NCBI GenBank assembly: GCA_039936115.1
Contig: JBDTIZ010000098.1
Location: 1-24,730, forward strand
Origin: DATIJJ01 sp039936115
GTDB taxonomy: Bacteria; Pseudomonadota; Gammaproteobacteria; DSM-16500
DNA length: 24,730 nucleotides
Direction: 5' to 3'
A model generated the notes under the pieces. That model made no database searches and was not told the origin of the DNA. It saw only the letters and a program-made list of their open reading frames with translations. Positions 13,735-21,551 of the stretch are shown piece by piece. Numbering within the stretch: position 1 is the first letter of the stretch; each line of letters opens with the position of its first letter. Made by a program: the position numbers and the translations under genes.

Positions 13735-15063
13735 TTACCGTACTAAACCCATACCGCCGCCACGTAAGTTAGCTTTTTTAAGTAAGGATTCATACTGGTA
13801 TGACATTATATGTGCCTGAACTTGTGCAATAAAATCCATCACAACTACCACAATAATTAACAAAGAAGTACCACCAAAGTAAAAAGGTACATTCCAAGTC
13901 AAAATCATAAATTCAGGTAACAGACAAACAAGTGTTACATATATTGATCCGGCAAGTGTAAGACGTGACATTACCATATCAATATATTTAGCCGTGTTTT
14001 CGCCTGGTCGAATACCTGGGATAAACGCGCCTGATTTTTTTAGATTTTCTGCTGTATCTTTTGGATTAAATACAAGTGCAGTGTAAAAAAAGCAAAAGAA
14101 TATTATTGCAGCAGCAAATAATAACATATGCAAAGGTTGTCCCTGTTGCAGTGCTACTCCGATAGAACCAAGCCATTCCATTCCTTTTCCATGGCCAAAC
14201 CACTGAGCTAATGTAGCTGGAAACAATAGAATGCTTGATGCAAAGATAGGCGGTATAACACCTGACATGTTAATTTTCAAAGGAAGATGACTACTTTTGG
14301 TGGAATACATGTTTCCACCTTGCTGCCTACGCGCATAATTGATTGTAATGCGACGTTGACCGCGCTCTACGAATACAACAAAAGCGACTACAGCAAATAT
14401 AGCAACTATAATCAGTAACAATGCGACAACTTGTAGCTGTCCTTCACGAACTTGTTCCAGCGTACGTCCGATAGCTTCAGGTAAGCCTGCAACAATACCA
14501 GCAAAGATGATGATTGATATGCCATTACCGATACCACGTTCGGTAACTTGTTCACCAAGCCACATCAAGAACAACGTTCCGGTAACTAAAGTTAGAGTCG
14601 TTGTAAAATAGAAAGGGATACCTGGATCTAACGCAATACCATGCGCCGCCAGCATTTTAGAAATACCAATTGCTTGGAAAGTTGCCAGGACTAATGTACC
14701 GTAGCGCGTATATTTGTTTATTTTCCTTTGTCCTGATTCGCCTTCTTTTCTCAGCTCTGAGAGTTGTGGCGATAGAACAGTCAGTAACTGTACGATAATA
14801 GAGGCAGAAATGTAAGGCATGATCCCTAGTGCAAAGACGCTGAATCTCATCAATGCTCCACCAGAAAACATGTTAAATAAGCCAATTATATTATTCTGCT
14901 GCGCATTGAATAATTCGGCTAAGCGCAAAGGATTCAATCCTGGCACTGGAATATATGATCCGATTCGAAAAACTATGATCGCTAGAAGTACAAATTGCAG
15001 ACGTCTTTTTAAGTCTGCAATTCCTTGATTAGCTGTCCCTGATCCTAGACGATTCGTTGCCAT
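13735..15063 (-). CDS. secY: Protein translocase subunit SecY
   Basis: SecY is the channel of the SecYEG translocon in the inner membrane. The 442-residue product shows ten hydrophobic segments. Characteristic parts are FRIGSYIPVPGLNP after the first cytoplasmic stretch, MPYISASIIVQLL, GNGISIIIFAGIVAGLP and the C-terminal QAHIMSYQYESLLKKANLRG. Its ATG immediately follows the rplO stop, so the two are translationally linked. The YfgM homologue encoded at 2144-2794 is expected to associate with this complex. Confidence 0.98.
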   Translation of the reverse strand: MATNRLGSGTANQGIADLKRRLQFVLLAIIVFRIGSYIPVPGLNPLRLAELFNAQQNNIIGLFNMFSGGALMRFSVFALGIMPYISASIIVQLLTVLSPQLSELRKEGESGQRKINKYTRYGTLVLATFQAIGISKMLAAHGIALDPGIPFYFTTTLTLVTGTLFLMWLGEQVTERGIGNGISIIIFAGIVAGLPEAIGRTLEQVREGQLQVVALLLIIVAIFAVVAFVVFVERGQRRITINYARRQQGGNMYSTKSSHLPLKINMSGVIPPIFASSILLFPATLAQWFGHGKGMEWLGSIGVALQQGQPLHMLLFAAAIIFFCFFYTALVFNPKDTAENLKKSGAFIPGIRPGENTAKYIDMVMSRLTLAGSIYVTLVCLLPEFMILTWNVPFYFGGTSLLIIVVVVMDFIAQVQAHIMSYQYESLLKKANLRGGGMGLVR

Positions 15064-15498
15064 TTATGCCTCAACCTTGCCGCCAAGTGCTTCTATTGCT
15101 TTTTGTGCTCCTGCTGATGTTGGCAGGCCACGTACAGTTAACACTTTGTCCAAAGTGCCGGCAAAAATGATTTTCACAAATTTAGTAGTTCCGCGAATTA
15201 AACCAGCTGAGCGTAATGATTCCAAACTTACAACATCAGAGGTTATTTTATTTAGATCAGACAGGCGAATTTCTTCACGTACTAAAGCTTTCATTGATCT
15301 AAATCCAGATTTTGGAATTCGTCTTTGCAGTGGCATTTGACCACCTTCAAAACCAACCCGATGAAATCCACCAGCACGAGCTTTTTGACCTTTATGTCCG
15401 CGTCCACAAGTTTTACCTTTGCCTGAACCGATACCACGCCCCAAACGTTTTGCTGGGGTTTTTGAACCTGGTGCGGGCTTTAACGTGTTTAGGTTCAT
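15064..15498 (-). CDS. rplO: 50S ribosomal protein L15
   Basis: L15 is a late-assembling 50S protein with a long basic N-terminal extension. MNLNTLKPAPGSKTPAKRLGRGIGSGKGKTCGRGHKGQKAR is the typical start (compare [22 protein letters not shown] in E. coli). The length is 144 residues, as in E. coli. It follows rpmD by 2 nt. Confidence 0.97.
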   Translation of the reverse strand: MNLNTLKPAPGSKTPAKRLGRGIGSGKGKTCGRGHKGQKARAGGFHRVGFEGGQMPLQRRIPKSGFRSMKALVREEIRLSDLNKITSDVVSLESLRSAGLIRGTTKFVKIIFAGTLDKVLTVRGLPTSAGAQKAIEALGGKVEA

Positions 15499-15500
15499 CT

Positions 15501-15692
15501 CTATACATCCTCTACTAATAACAAATAACTTACTTTGTTTATCATTCCGCGAACACTCGGAGTATCTTGCAAAATAGAAGAGCTTCGAATTTTGCGCAAG
15601 CCTAGTCCTTTAATGCAATCTTTATGCTTTGGCAGTGCTGATATCACACTTTTCACTAATGTTACTTTTACTTGTTTGTTTTTGCTTGGCAT
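15501..15692 (-). CDS. rpmD: 50S ribosomal protein L30
   Basis: This is a small two-strand, two-helix 50S protein. The segments VKVTLVKSVISALPKHKDCI and GLGLRKIRSSSILQDTPSVRGMINKV give the family clearly. It has 63 residues with a short C-terminal extension (LLLVEDV). It is placed 2 nt after rpsE and 2 nt before rplO. Confidence 0.95.
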   Translation of the reverse strand: MPSKNKQVKVTLVKSVISALPKHKDCIKGLGLRKIRSSSILQDTPSVRGMINKVSYLLLVEDV

Positions 15693-15694
15693 AA

Positions 15695-16204
15695 TTATTT
15701 CCCAGTAATTTCTTCAACTGTCTTTCCACGTTTTGAAGCAACATACTCAGGTGTAGTTACACTTTGAAGTGCGTGCAGAGTTGCTCTTACGACGTTGATT
15801 GGATTTGATGATCCGACAATTTTAGCTAATACGTTTCTGATACCTAGTACTTCACAGACTGCACGCATTGCACCGCCAGCAATAATCCCAGTACCTTCAG
15901 AGGCAGGCTTCATAAACACTCGTGTTGCACAGTGCTTACCATTGACCTGTGAGTGTAAGGTGCCGTTTTTGAGTACAATATAACGCATATTTTTACGTGC
16001 TGATTCTAATGCTTTCTGTATTGCAACTGGAACTTCACGTGCTTTACCACGTCCTATTCCAATACGTCCATTGCCATCGCCTACTACGCAAATTGCCGCA
16101 AAACTAAATATTCTGCCACCTTTTACTACCTTAGCATTTCTTGATACGGCAACTAATTTTTCTTGCATGCCGTCACTTTTCGTTGATTGGTCAAAACTAG
16201 CCAT
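15695..16204 (-). CDS. rpsE: 30S ribosomal protein S5
   Basis: S5 helps shape the mRNA entry and affects decoding accuracy. The double-stranded RNA-binding-like N-terminal domain (EKLVAVSRNAKVVKGGRIFSF), the loop VVGDGNGRIGIGRGKAREVP and the C-terminal NPINVVRATLHAL are present. The length is 169 residues (167 in E. coli). It follows rplR by 12 nt. Confidence 0.97.
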   Translation of the reverse strand: MASFDQSTKSDGMQEKLVAVSRNAKVVKGGRIFSFAAICVVGDGNGRIGIGRGKAREVPVAIQKALESARKNMRYIVLKNGTLHSQVNGKHCATRVFMKPASEGTGIIAGGAMRAVCEVLGIRNVLAKIVGSSNPINVVRATLHALQSVTTPEYVASKRGKTVEEITGK

Positions 16205-16216
16205 ATTTCCCAGCCC

Positions 16217-16576
16217 TTAAAATTGTAAACCACTTTCTCTAGCTGCATCTGCTAACGCTTTAATACGACCATGGTAATTAAAACCTGATCGATCAAATGC
16301 AACATTTTCAATTCCTGCATCAAGAGCACGTTTAGCGACAAGTTTGCCGACCAACTTTGCAGCTTCCACATTACCCGTTGATTTCAGCTTACCTTTGATT
16401 TCACTATCAAGAGTAGATGCGCAAACTAACACTTTAGCACCATCAGATGATATGACTTGTGCATAAATATGTTTAGGCGTTCTATGAACACTCAAGCGAA
16501 CAGCCTCTTGCTCACGAATTTTAATTCTTGTGCGTTTTGCTCTACGCAATCTCGAGTCTTTCTTGTTTGTTTTCAT
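16217..16576 (-). CDS. rplR: 50S ribosomal protein L18
   Basis: L18 binds 5S rRNA together with L5 and carries it to the central protuberance. The basic N-terminus (KDSRLRRAKRTRIKIREQ), RLSVHRTPKHIYAQVI and the C-terminal AFDRSGFNYHGRIKALADAARESGLQF are hallmark. The length is 119 residues (117 in E. coli). It follows rplF by 9 nt. Confidence 0.97.
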   Translation of the reverse strand: MKTNKKDSRLRRAKRTRIKIREQEAVRLSVHRTPKHIYAQVISSDGAKVLVCASTLDSEIKGKLKSTGNVEAAKLVGKLVAKRALDAGIENVAFDRSGFNYHGRIKALADAARESGLQF

Positions 16577-16585
16577 AATGCCCTA

Positions 16586-17152
16586 CTACTTCTTCTTAGT
16601 TTCTTTCAATACGATAACTTCATTTGCGTAGCGTATACCTTTACCTTTATAAGGCTCAGGACTACGAAGAGCACGTATCATGGATGCAACGTGACCTACC
16701 AAATGTTTATCAACCCCTTTTACAAGTATTTCAGTCTGACTTGGAGTCTCAATTGTTATTCCCTCTGGAGCAACAATGCTTACCGGATGTGAATATCCAA
16801 TTGTTAAATGTAATTCTTTACCTTTTGCCTGTGCTTTATAACCAACACCAACTAATAAAAGTTTGCGCTCAAACCCTGTGCTAACACCGTGTACAAAATT
16901 AGCAATTTTAGCGCGTGATGTTCCGGTAATTGATCTTTTTAATTTTGAACCTGAACCAGAACGGCTATAAGCAGCATTTTTGTTCAGTTGAACTTTAACA
17001 AAGCCATCTTCAACTAAAACAGTGACAGCCTGGTCAATATGTAAATTCAATTGACCTTTTGGTCCTTTTATATGTAGATCTTGCCCGTTGATTTTTACTT
17101 CAACTCCATTGGGAAGAGCTACTGGTTTTCTACCTACTCTTGACGTGACCAT
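16586..17152 (-). CDS. rplF: 50S ribosomal protein L6
   Basis: L6 lies near the factor-binding site of the 50S subunit. It has two related domains. The start SRVGRKPVALPNGVEVKINGQ and the C-terminal RSPEPYKGKGIRYANEVIVLKETKKK are typical. At 188 residues it is about ten longer than in E. coli (177); extra length lies at the N-terminus and in a Ser/Lys-rich loop near residues 64-75 (RSGSGSKLKRSITG). GGGAG precedes the ATG. It follows rpsH by 12 nt. Confidence 0.96.
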   Translation of the reverse strand: MVTSRVGRKPVALPNGVEVKINGQDLHIKGPKGQLNLHIDQAVTVLVEDGFVKVQLNKNAAYSRSGSGSKLKRSITGTSRAKIANFVHGVSTGFERKLLLVGVGYKAQAKGKELHLTIGYSHPVSIVAPEGITIETPSQTEILVKGVDKHLVGHVASMIRALRSPEPYKGKGIRYANEVIVLKETKKK

Positions 17153-17164
17153 ATATGCTCCCTA

Positions 17165-17560
17165 CTACTCAACTGTACACAGCACTTCGCCACCCAATTT
17201 CTGAGCACGAGCTGAACGTTCTGTCATTACACCTTTTGGTGTTGAAACGATTGCTATGCCCATACCTGCACGTACGACAGGTAACTCGGTTGAGCCTCTA
17301 TATACTCTGAGTCCGGCACGGCTAATTCGTTTAATTTTATCTATAACAGCTTTCCCTTGATAATATTTCAAGGTTACTTGCAAATCTGTTTTGCCATTTA
17401 CATTCGAAGTTTCGTAGGATTCGATATAACCTTCTTCCTTTAGAACCTTCAAAATAGAAACTTTAAGCTTAGAAGCAGGCATAGTAATATTCACCCCACC
17501 TACTGCTTGCGCATTTCTAATGCGTGTTAACATATCTGCTATCGGATCTTGCATCGACAT
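17165..17560 (-). CDS. rpsH: 30S ribosomal protein S8
   Basis: S8 binds the central domain of 16S rRNA and in E. coli also represses the spc operon mRNA. MSMQDPIADMLTRIRNAQAVG and STPKGVMTERSARAQKLGGEVLCTVE match the family ends. The chosen ATG 17560 gives 131 residues (130 in E. coli) and has AGGGGTG upstream. An in-frame TTG two codons earlier is less likely. Confidence 0.96.
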   Translation of the reverse strand: MSMQDPIADMLTRIRNAQAVGGVNITMPASKLKVSILKVLKEEGYIESYETSNVNGKTDLQVTLKYYQGKAVIDKIKRISRAGLRVYRGSTELPVVRAGMGIAIVSTPKGVMTERSARAQKLGGEVLCTVE

Positions 17561-17592
17561 TTTCAAACACCCCTAACTTTCAGCAACACTAA

Positions 17593-17898
17593 TTACCAAC
17601 TAGCCTTATGCATACCAGGAACTAAACCATTCATAACAGCTGAGCGCATGTGTATTCTGCACAAGCCTGTTAGGCGATTAAAAGCTCTTGACCTACCACA
17701 CATCCTGCAACGATTACGCTGACGTGAATGACTGGAATCACGTGGTAATTTTTGTAGGTCTTGTTCAGCCTTGACGCGCTCATCATCACTCAGATGAATA
17801 TTGACGATCACTGCTTTAAGTTCTTTGCGTTTCTTATCAAACTTTTTGTTTAGTTGTGCTCGCTTTTTCTCACGTTCAACCATTGAAGTTTTAGCCAT
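17593..17898 (-). CDS. rpsN: 30S ribosomal protein S14, long form with Cys/His ligand set
   Basis: S14 is needed for assembly of the 30S head. The length (101 residues) and LPRDSSHSRQRNRC are those of the long form usual in Proteobacteria, which normally lacks zinc ligands. Here, however, the conserved region reads CRMCGRSRAFNRLTGLCRIH (residues about 64-83), a C-x2-C-x12-C-x2-H arrangement like that of the short zinc-binding form. Zinc binding is therefore plausible. The gene lies between rplE (6 nt) and rpsH in normal order. Confidence 0.95.
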   Translation of the reverse strand: MAKTSMVEREKKRAQLNKKFDKKRKELKAVIVNIHLSDDERVKAEQDLQKLPRDSSHSRQRNRCRMCGRSRAFNRLTGLCRIHMRSAVMNGLVPGMHKASW

Positions 17899-17904
17899 AG
17901 CTTT

Positions 17905-18456
17905 TTAGCCCACATCTTTTTCTTTAAATGGAAAATCGAATGCTTGTAATAAAGCATGCGCCTCTTTATTTGTTTTCGCAGAGGTAGTAATTGTAATATC
18001 AAGACCTCTTAGCATATCAATCTTGTCATATTCAATTTCTGGAAAAACAATTTGTTCTTTAAACCCTAAGCTGTAGTTTCCTCTACCATCAAAAGACTTA
18101 ATGCTTAGACCACGGAAATCTCTTACTCGTGGTAATGCAATAGTGATAAGTCTATCTAGAAACTCATACATACGTTTTCCACGTAATGTTACTTTGCAAC
18201 CAATTGGCCAGCCTTCACGAATTTTAAATCCTGCAATGGATTTGCGTGAAAGAGTCACAACAGGTTTTTGACCGGCAATCTTTTCTAAATCGCTTACACC
18301 AGCAGTGATGATTTTTTTATCATCCATTGCTTCACCAAGTCCCATATTTAATGTGATCTTGCTGATACGCGGTACTTGCATAACCGATGTATAGTTGAAA
18401 CGGCTTTTTAATTTCTTAACAACATCTTTGTAATAATATTCTTGTAATCGTGCCAT
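17905..18456 (-). CDS. rplE: 50S ribosomal protein L5
   Basis: L5 binds 5S rRNA and contacts P-site tRNA from the central protuberance. The segments YTSVMQVPRISKITLNMGLGEA, GQKPVVTLSRKSIAGFKIREGWPIG and GRGNYSLGFKEQIVFPEI are hallmark. The length is 183 residues (179 in E. coli), the excess being at the C-terminus (FPFKEKDVG). It follows rplX by 13 nt. Confidence 0.97.
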   Translation of the reverse strand: MARLQEYYYKDVVKKLKSRFNYTSVMQVPRISKITLNMGLGEAMDDKKIITAGVSDLEKIAGQKPVVTLSRKSIAGFKIREGWPIGCKVTLRGKRMYEFLDRLITIALPRVRDFRGLSIKSFDGRGNYSLGFKEQIVFPEIEYDKIDMLRGLDITITTSAKTNKEAHALLQAFDFPFKEKDVG

Positions 18457-18469
18457 AACTCACCTGCTC

Positions 18470-18790
18470 TTACACATCAACAACTTCATCAGTCGATTTG
18501 AAATAACGCACGTTCCTACCATCTTTCAATGTGCGCACACCTACACGACTTCCTTTACTAGATGCTTGATCGTAAAGCATCACATTTGAGCTACGTATTG
18601 GGCGTGTGATAATAATAATCCCACCCTTATCGCCTGTATTAGGATTTGCTTTCATATGTTTTTTAGCAGTGTTAATGCCTTCAACAATTAGCATCTCGCC
18701 TTTATCTACAACCGACTGGACTACGCCTCTTCTACTCTTGTCTTTACCAGCGATAACAATTACTTCATCGCCTTTCTTAATTTTTCTCAT
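18470..18790 (-). CDS. rplX: 50S ribosomal protein L24
   Basis: L24 starts 50S assembly by binding the 5' end of 23S rRNA. The KOW motif KKGDEVIVIAGKDKSRRGVV is at residues 5-24, and EGINTAKKHMKANPNTGDKGG follows. The length is 106 residues (104 in E. coli). It follows rplN by 22 nt. Confidence 0.96.
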   Translation of the reverse strand: MRKIKKGDEVIVIAGKDKSRRGVVQSVVDKGEMLIVEGINTAKKHMKANPNTGDKGGIIIITRPIRSSNVMLYDQASSKGSRVGVRTLKDGRNVRYFKSTDEVVDV

Positions 18791-18812
18791 GTCTTACTCT
18801 CTATTTAAGCGC

Positions 18813-19181
18813 TTATAAAACCTCAGGTGCTAACGAGATGATTTTCATGAAATTATCACCGCGTAATTCACGTGTTACAGGCCCGAAAATACGTGTTCCT
18901 ATTGGTTGCATTTGAGCATTTAGCAACACAACTGAATTCTCATCAAAGCGTATAAGTGAACCATCTGGGCGTCTAATTCCCTTACGTGTTCTAACTATAA
19001 CTGCATTTAAAACTTCGCCTTTTTTGACTTTGCCTCTTGGTATAGCTTCTTTGACGCTTACCTTGATGACATCACCTATTCCGGCATATCTACGACGTGA
19101 GCCGCCTAGCACTTTTATGCACATCACGCGACGCGCACCACTATTATCTGCCACATCTAGTATCGATTGCGTCTGAATCAT
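18813..19181 (-). CDS. rplN: 50S ribosomal protein L14
   Basis: L14 forms a bridge with the 30S subunit. MIQTQSILDVADNSGARRVMCIKVLGGSRRRYA and the C-terminal FMKIISLAPEVL are typical. ATG 19181 gives 122 residues (123 in E. coli). The frame also opens from a TTG at 19193, but that stretch contains the GGAG Shine-Dalgarno of the chosen start. It is the first gene of the spc part, 96 nt after rpsQ. Confidence 0.96.
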   Translation of the reverse strand: MIQTQSILDVADNSGARRVMCIKVLGGSRRRYAGIGDVIKVSVKEAIPRGKVKKGEVLNAVIVRTRKGIRRPDGSLIRFDENSVVLLNAQMQPIGTRIFGPVTRELRGDNFMKIISLAPEVL

Positions 19182-19277
19182 GCTCAACTCCAATTTACGA
19201 CGGAAACAAGGCCGTCAATACTATCACGTTTCTTCGAAAAATAAAGAAGTTGCGAAAAAAAATGACTTATTATTTTT
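19182..19277 (-). promoter_or_regulatory. Gap between rpsQ and rplN, likely spc-operon start
   Basis: The S10 and spc operons meet here in E. coli, and the spc promoter lies in this gap. In this window the 96 nt holds two T-rich stretches after rpsQ, a GTGATAGTATTGACGG stretch and a small hairpin GACGG/CCGTC just before the rplN Shine-Dalgarno. I cannot assign a promoter with good -35 and -10 spacing. Confidence 0.3.
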
Positions 19278-19562
19278 TTAGATTACTGCTTTATTCTCAT
19301 TTTCATTAACCACTTGTACCAATACCCATGATTTGGTTTTTGAAATGGGTCTGGACATTTTTATCTGCACTACGTCTCCAATCTTGCAGATATTCTCACT
19401 GTCATGAGCATACATCTTGGAAAACTTACGCATATACTTTTTGTAGAGTGGATGTTTAACTTTACGCTCTACTTGAACAACAATGGTTTTATCCATTTTG
19501 TTACTTATCACTGTTCCAGTGACTGTTCGAGGTGAAACTTTCTGCTCTAACGTCATATTCAT
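19278..19562 (-). CDS. rpsQ: 30S ribosomal protein S17
   Basis: S17 is an OB-fold protein that binds 16S rRNA early in assembly. RTVTGTVISNKMDKTIVVQVERKVKHPLYKKY is the family core. The product of 94 residues is about ten longer than in E. coli (84), mainly at the C-terminus (VNENENKAVI) and a few residues at the start. Its ATG overlaps the rpmC stop (ATGA). Confidence 0.96.
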   Translation of the reverse strand: MNMTLEQKVSPRTVTGTVISNKMDKTIVVQVERKVKHPLYKKYMRKFSKMYAHDSENICKIGDVVQIKMSRPISKTKSWVLVQVVNENENKAVI

Positions 19563-19750
19563 GAACCTTCTTTCTCTTTTAAGATCGTTTTGATCCGAGC
19601 GACCTCTCTCTTTAATTTCCTAAAGAGATGCGTTTGTGGGGACTGCCCAATTCCTCTCTGCATTCGTAAGTTGAACAATTCTTTATGAATAGCAACGTAC
19701 TCATTTTGCAGTTCTTCAGCTGATTTGCTTCTTAATTCGCTAGCTTTCAT
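19559..19750 (-). CDS. rpmC: 50S ribosomal protein L29
   Basis: L29 lies at the peptide exit tunnel, near where trigger factor and SRP bind. The 63-residue helical hairpin MKASELRSKSAEELQNEY...LFNLRMQRGIGQ is typical, and the length equals that of E. coli. Its ATG shares a base with the rplP stop (TAATG), and its stop overlaps the rpsQ start. Confidence 0.96.
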   Translation of the reverse strand: MKASELRSKSAEELQNEYVAIHKELFNLRMQRGIGQSPQTHLFRKLKREVARIKTILKEKEGS

Positions 19751-20163
19751 TACATTATCGTCCGACTTTCAAATACAGTTTTAATTGGTAACTTGTCTGC
19801 TGCCAATCTTAATGCTTCCCGAGCTAAATCTTCGGTAACACCTTCGATTTCAAACATCATACGACCTGGTTGCACAAGAGCGACCCAATATTCCACATTA
19901 CCCTTACCACTACCCATACGTACTTCCAGTGGTTTCTTAGATACTGGTTTATCAGGAAAAATTCTTATCCAAATTTTACCGCCACGCTTAATGTGGCGTG
20001 ACATTGCGCGTCTAGCCGCCTCGATTTGCCGAGAGGTAATTCTACCAAGCTCAACTGCTTTCAAGCCGAACTCACCAAAACTAACTTTGTTTCCACGAGT
20101 CGCTACACCGCGATTACGACCTTTAAATTGTTTACGGTATTTTGTCCGCTTCGGTTGCATCAT
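19750..20163 (-). CDS. rplP: 50S ribosomal protein L16
   Basis: L16 is close to the A site and the peptidyl transferase centre. MMQPKRTKYRKQFKGRNRGVATRGNKVSFGEFGLKA and the conserved RPGRMMFEIEGV-type region (QPGRMMFEIEG) identify it. The length is 137 residues (136 in E. coli). It starts 3 nt after rpsC, whose end supplies the AGGAGA signal. Confidence 0.97.
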   Translation of the reverse strand: MMQPKRTKYRKQFKGRNRGVATRGNKVSFGEFGLKAVELGRITSRQIEAARRAMSRHIKRGGKIWIRIFPDKPVSKKPLEVRMGSGKGNVEYWVALVQPGRMMFEIEGVTEDLAREALRLAADKLPIKTVFESRTIM

Positions 20164-20166
20164 TGA

Positions 20167-20850
20167 TTACTTCTCCTGTTTACCCGAAGTTTTTTCCGTA
20201 GTGCCTTCAGCTTGATCTCTATCGCCGATCACTTCACCTTTAAATATCCACACTTTAACACCAATAACACCGTAAGTTGTGAAGGCTTCAGCTGTGCCAT
20301 AATCGATATCTGCACGAAGTGTATGCAAAGGTACTCTTCCTTCTCGATACCACTCGCTACGTGCAATTTCAGCACCACCAAGTCTTCCGCTCACGCAGAT
20401 TTTGATGCCTTTTGCACCTAGTCTCATTGCGGTGGTAACAACTCGCTTCATAGCTCTTCTAAACATCACACGCTTTTCTAACTGCTGAGCTACAGATTCT
20501 GCAACCAACTTAGAATCTAATTCAGGCTTGCGTACTTCTTCAATTGTTACATGGACTGGCACTTTAAGTATCTTGTTGATCTCATCACGAAGAGTCTCAA
20601 CTTCTTTTCCACTTTTTCCTATAATCAAACCAGGTCGCGCAGTATAAACCGTTATTTTTGCGTTTCTTGCTGGTCTGTCAATCTGAATTCTGCTAATTCC
20701 CGCTTGAGCTAATTTTTCATTCAAGTATTCACGAACTTTAATGTCTGCACATAATGTATCCGCAAAATCCTTTGATGGCGCATACCATCTTGAAGCCCAA
20801 TCTTTAACGATACCCAATCGAATTCCTATGGGATGAACTTTTTGTCCCAT
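20167..20850 (-). CDS. rpsC: 30S ribosomal protein S3
   Basis: S3 lies at the mRNA entry site of the 30S head. MGQKVHPIGIRLGIVKDWASRWYA, the KH domain with GLIIGKSGKEVETLRDEI (about residues 72-90) and the C-terminal SGRLGGAEIARSEWYREGRVPLHTLRADIDYG are hallmark. The length is 227 residues (233 in E. coli). Its ATG shares a base with the rplV stop (TAATG). Confidence 0.97.
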   Translation of the reverse strand: MGQKVHPIGIRLGIVKDWASRWYAPSKDFADTLCADIKVREYLNEKLAQAGISRIQIDRPARNAKITVYTARPGLIIGKSGKEVETLRDEINKILKVPVHVTIEEVRKPELDSKLVAESVAQQLEKRVMFRRAMKRVVTTAMRLGAKGIKICVSGRLGGAEIARSEWYREGRVPLHTLRADIDYGTAEAFTTYGVIGVKVWIFKGEVIGDRDQAEGTTEKTSGKQEK

Positions 20851-21191
20851 TAGTTTTTCTCCTCATCAGACACAATTACAGTGATGTGACAGGTTGGCTT
20901 TAATACGCGACAACCACGTCCTTTCGCTCTTGCGTGCATTCGTTTATAAGTAGTGCCTTGATCTGCAAATATAGTCTTGATTTTCAACTCATCTACGTCA
21001 GCACCAGCATTATGCTCTGCGTTAGCAATTGCTGATTCAAGTACTTTTTTTACAATTGCAGCAGCTTTTTTTGTACTAAACTTCAATATATCCAAAGCAT
21101 GCTCTACAGATTTTCCTCTGACCTGATCGCAAACTAATCTACATTTTTGCGCTGACAGTCTAGTACTTCTTAATCTTGCAGCGACTTCCAT
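20850..21191 (-). CDS. rplV: 50S ribosomal protein L22
   Basis: L22 lines the peptide exit tunnel with its beta-hairpin loop. LRSTRLSAQKCRLVCDQVRGK, KKAAAIVKKVLESAIANAEHN and RAKGRGCRVLKPTCHITVIVSD match the family. The ATG at 21191 gives 113 residues (110 in E. coli). A GTG directly before it is possible but less likely. It follows rpsS by 38 nt. Confidence 0.96.
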   Translation of the reverse strand: MEVAARLRSTRLSAQKCRLVCDQVRGKSVEHALDILKFSTKKAAAIVKKVLESAIANAEHNAGADVDELKIKTIFADQGTTYKRMHARAKGRGCRVLKPTCHITVIVSDEEKN

Positions 21192-21229
21192 CACCTACCC
21201 CCTGCTATAATCATGATGATTATCTAATA

Positions 21230-21514
21230 TTACTTCTCGTCAGATTTAACTTTCTTATCTCCGGAATGACCACGGAAAGTTCTTGTTGCTGCAAATTCAC
21301 CCAACTTATGACCTACCATATTCTCAGTTATAAAAACTGGAACATGAAGCCTGCCGTTATGCACAGCAATAGTGATACCAACCATATCTGGTATTATCAT
21401 TGATCTTCGTGACCAGGTTTTAATAGGGCGCTTGTTATTTGAAGCGACAGTCTCATCCACTTTTTTCATCAAGTGTAAATCTACAAATGGTCCTTTCTTA
21501 ATTGAACGCGGCAC
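21230..21514 (-). CDS. rpsS: 30S ribosomal protein S19
   Basis: S19 is a 30S head protein next to S13. PRSIKKGPFVDLHLMKKV, KTWSRRSMIIPDMVG and VGHKLGEFAATRTFRGH are typical. The start is GTG at 21514 with GAGGGT upstream. The length is 94 residues (92 in E. coli). It follows rplB by 37 nt. Confidence 0.97.
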   Translation of the reverse strand: MPRSIKKGPFVDLHLMKKVDETVASNNKRPIKTWSRRSMIIPDMVGITIAVHNGRLHVPVFITENMVGHKLGEFAATRTFRGHSGDKKVKSDEK

Positions 21515-21551
21515 ACTTATACCCTCATCTAAATTGTCGATGAAAAAAAAC

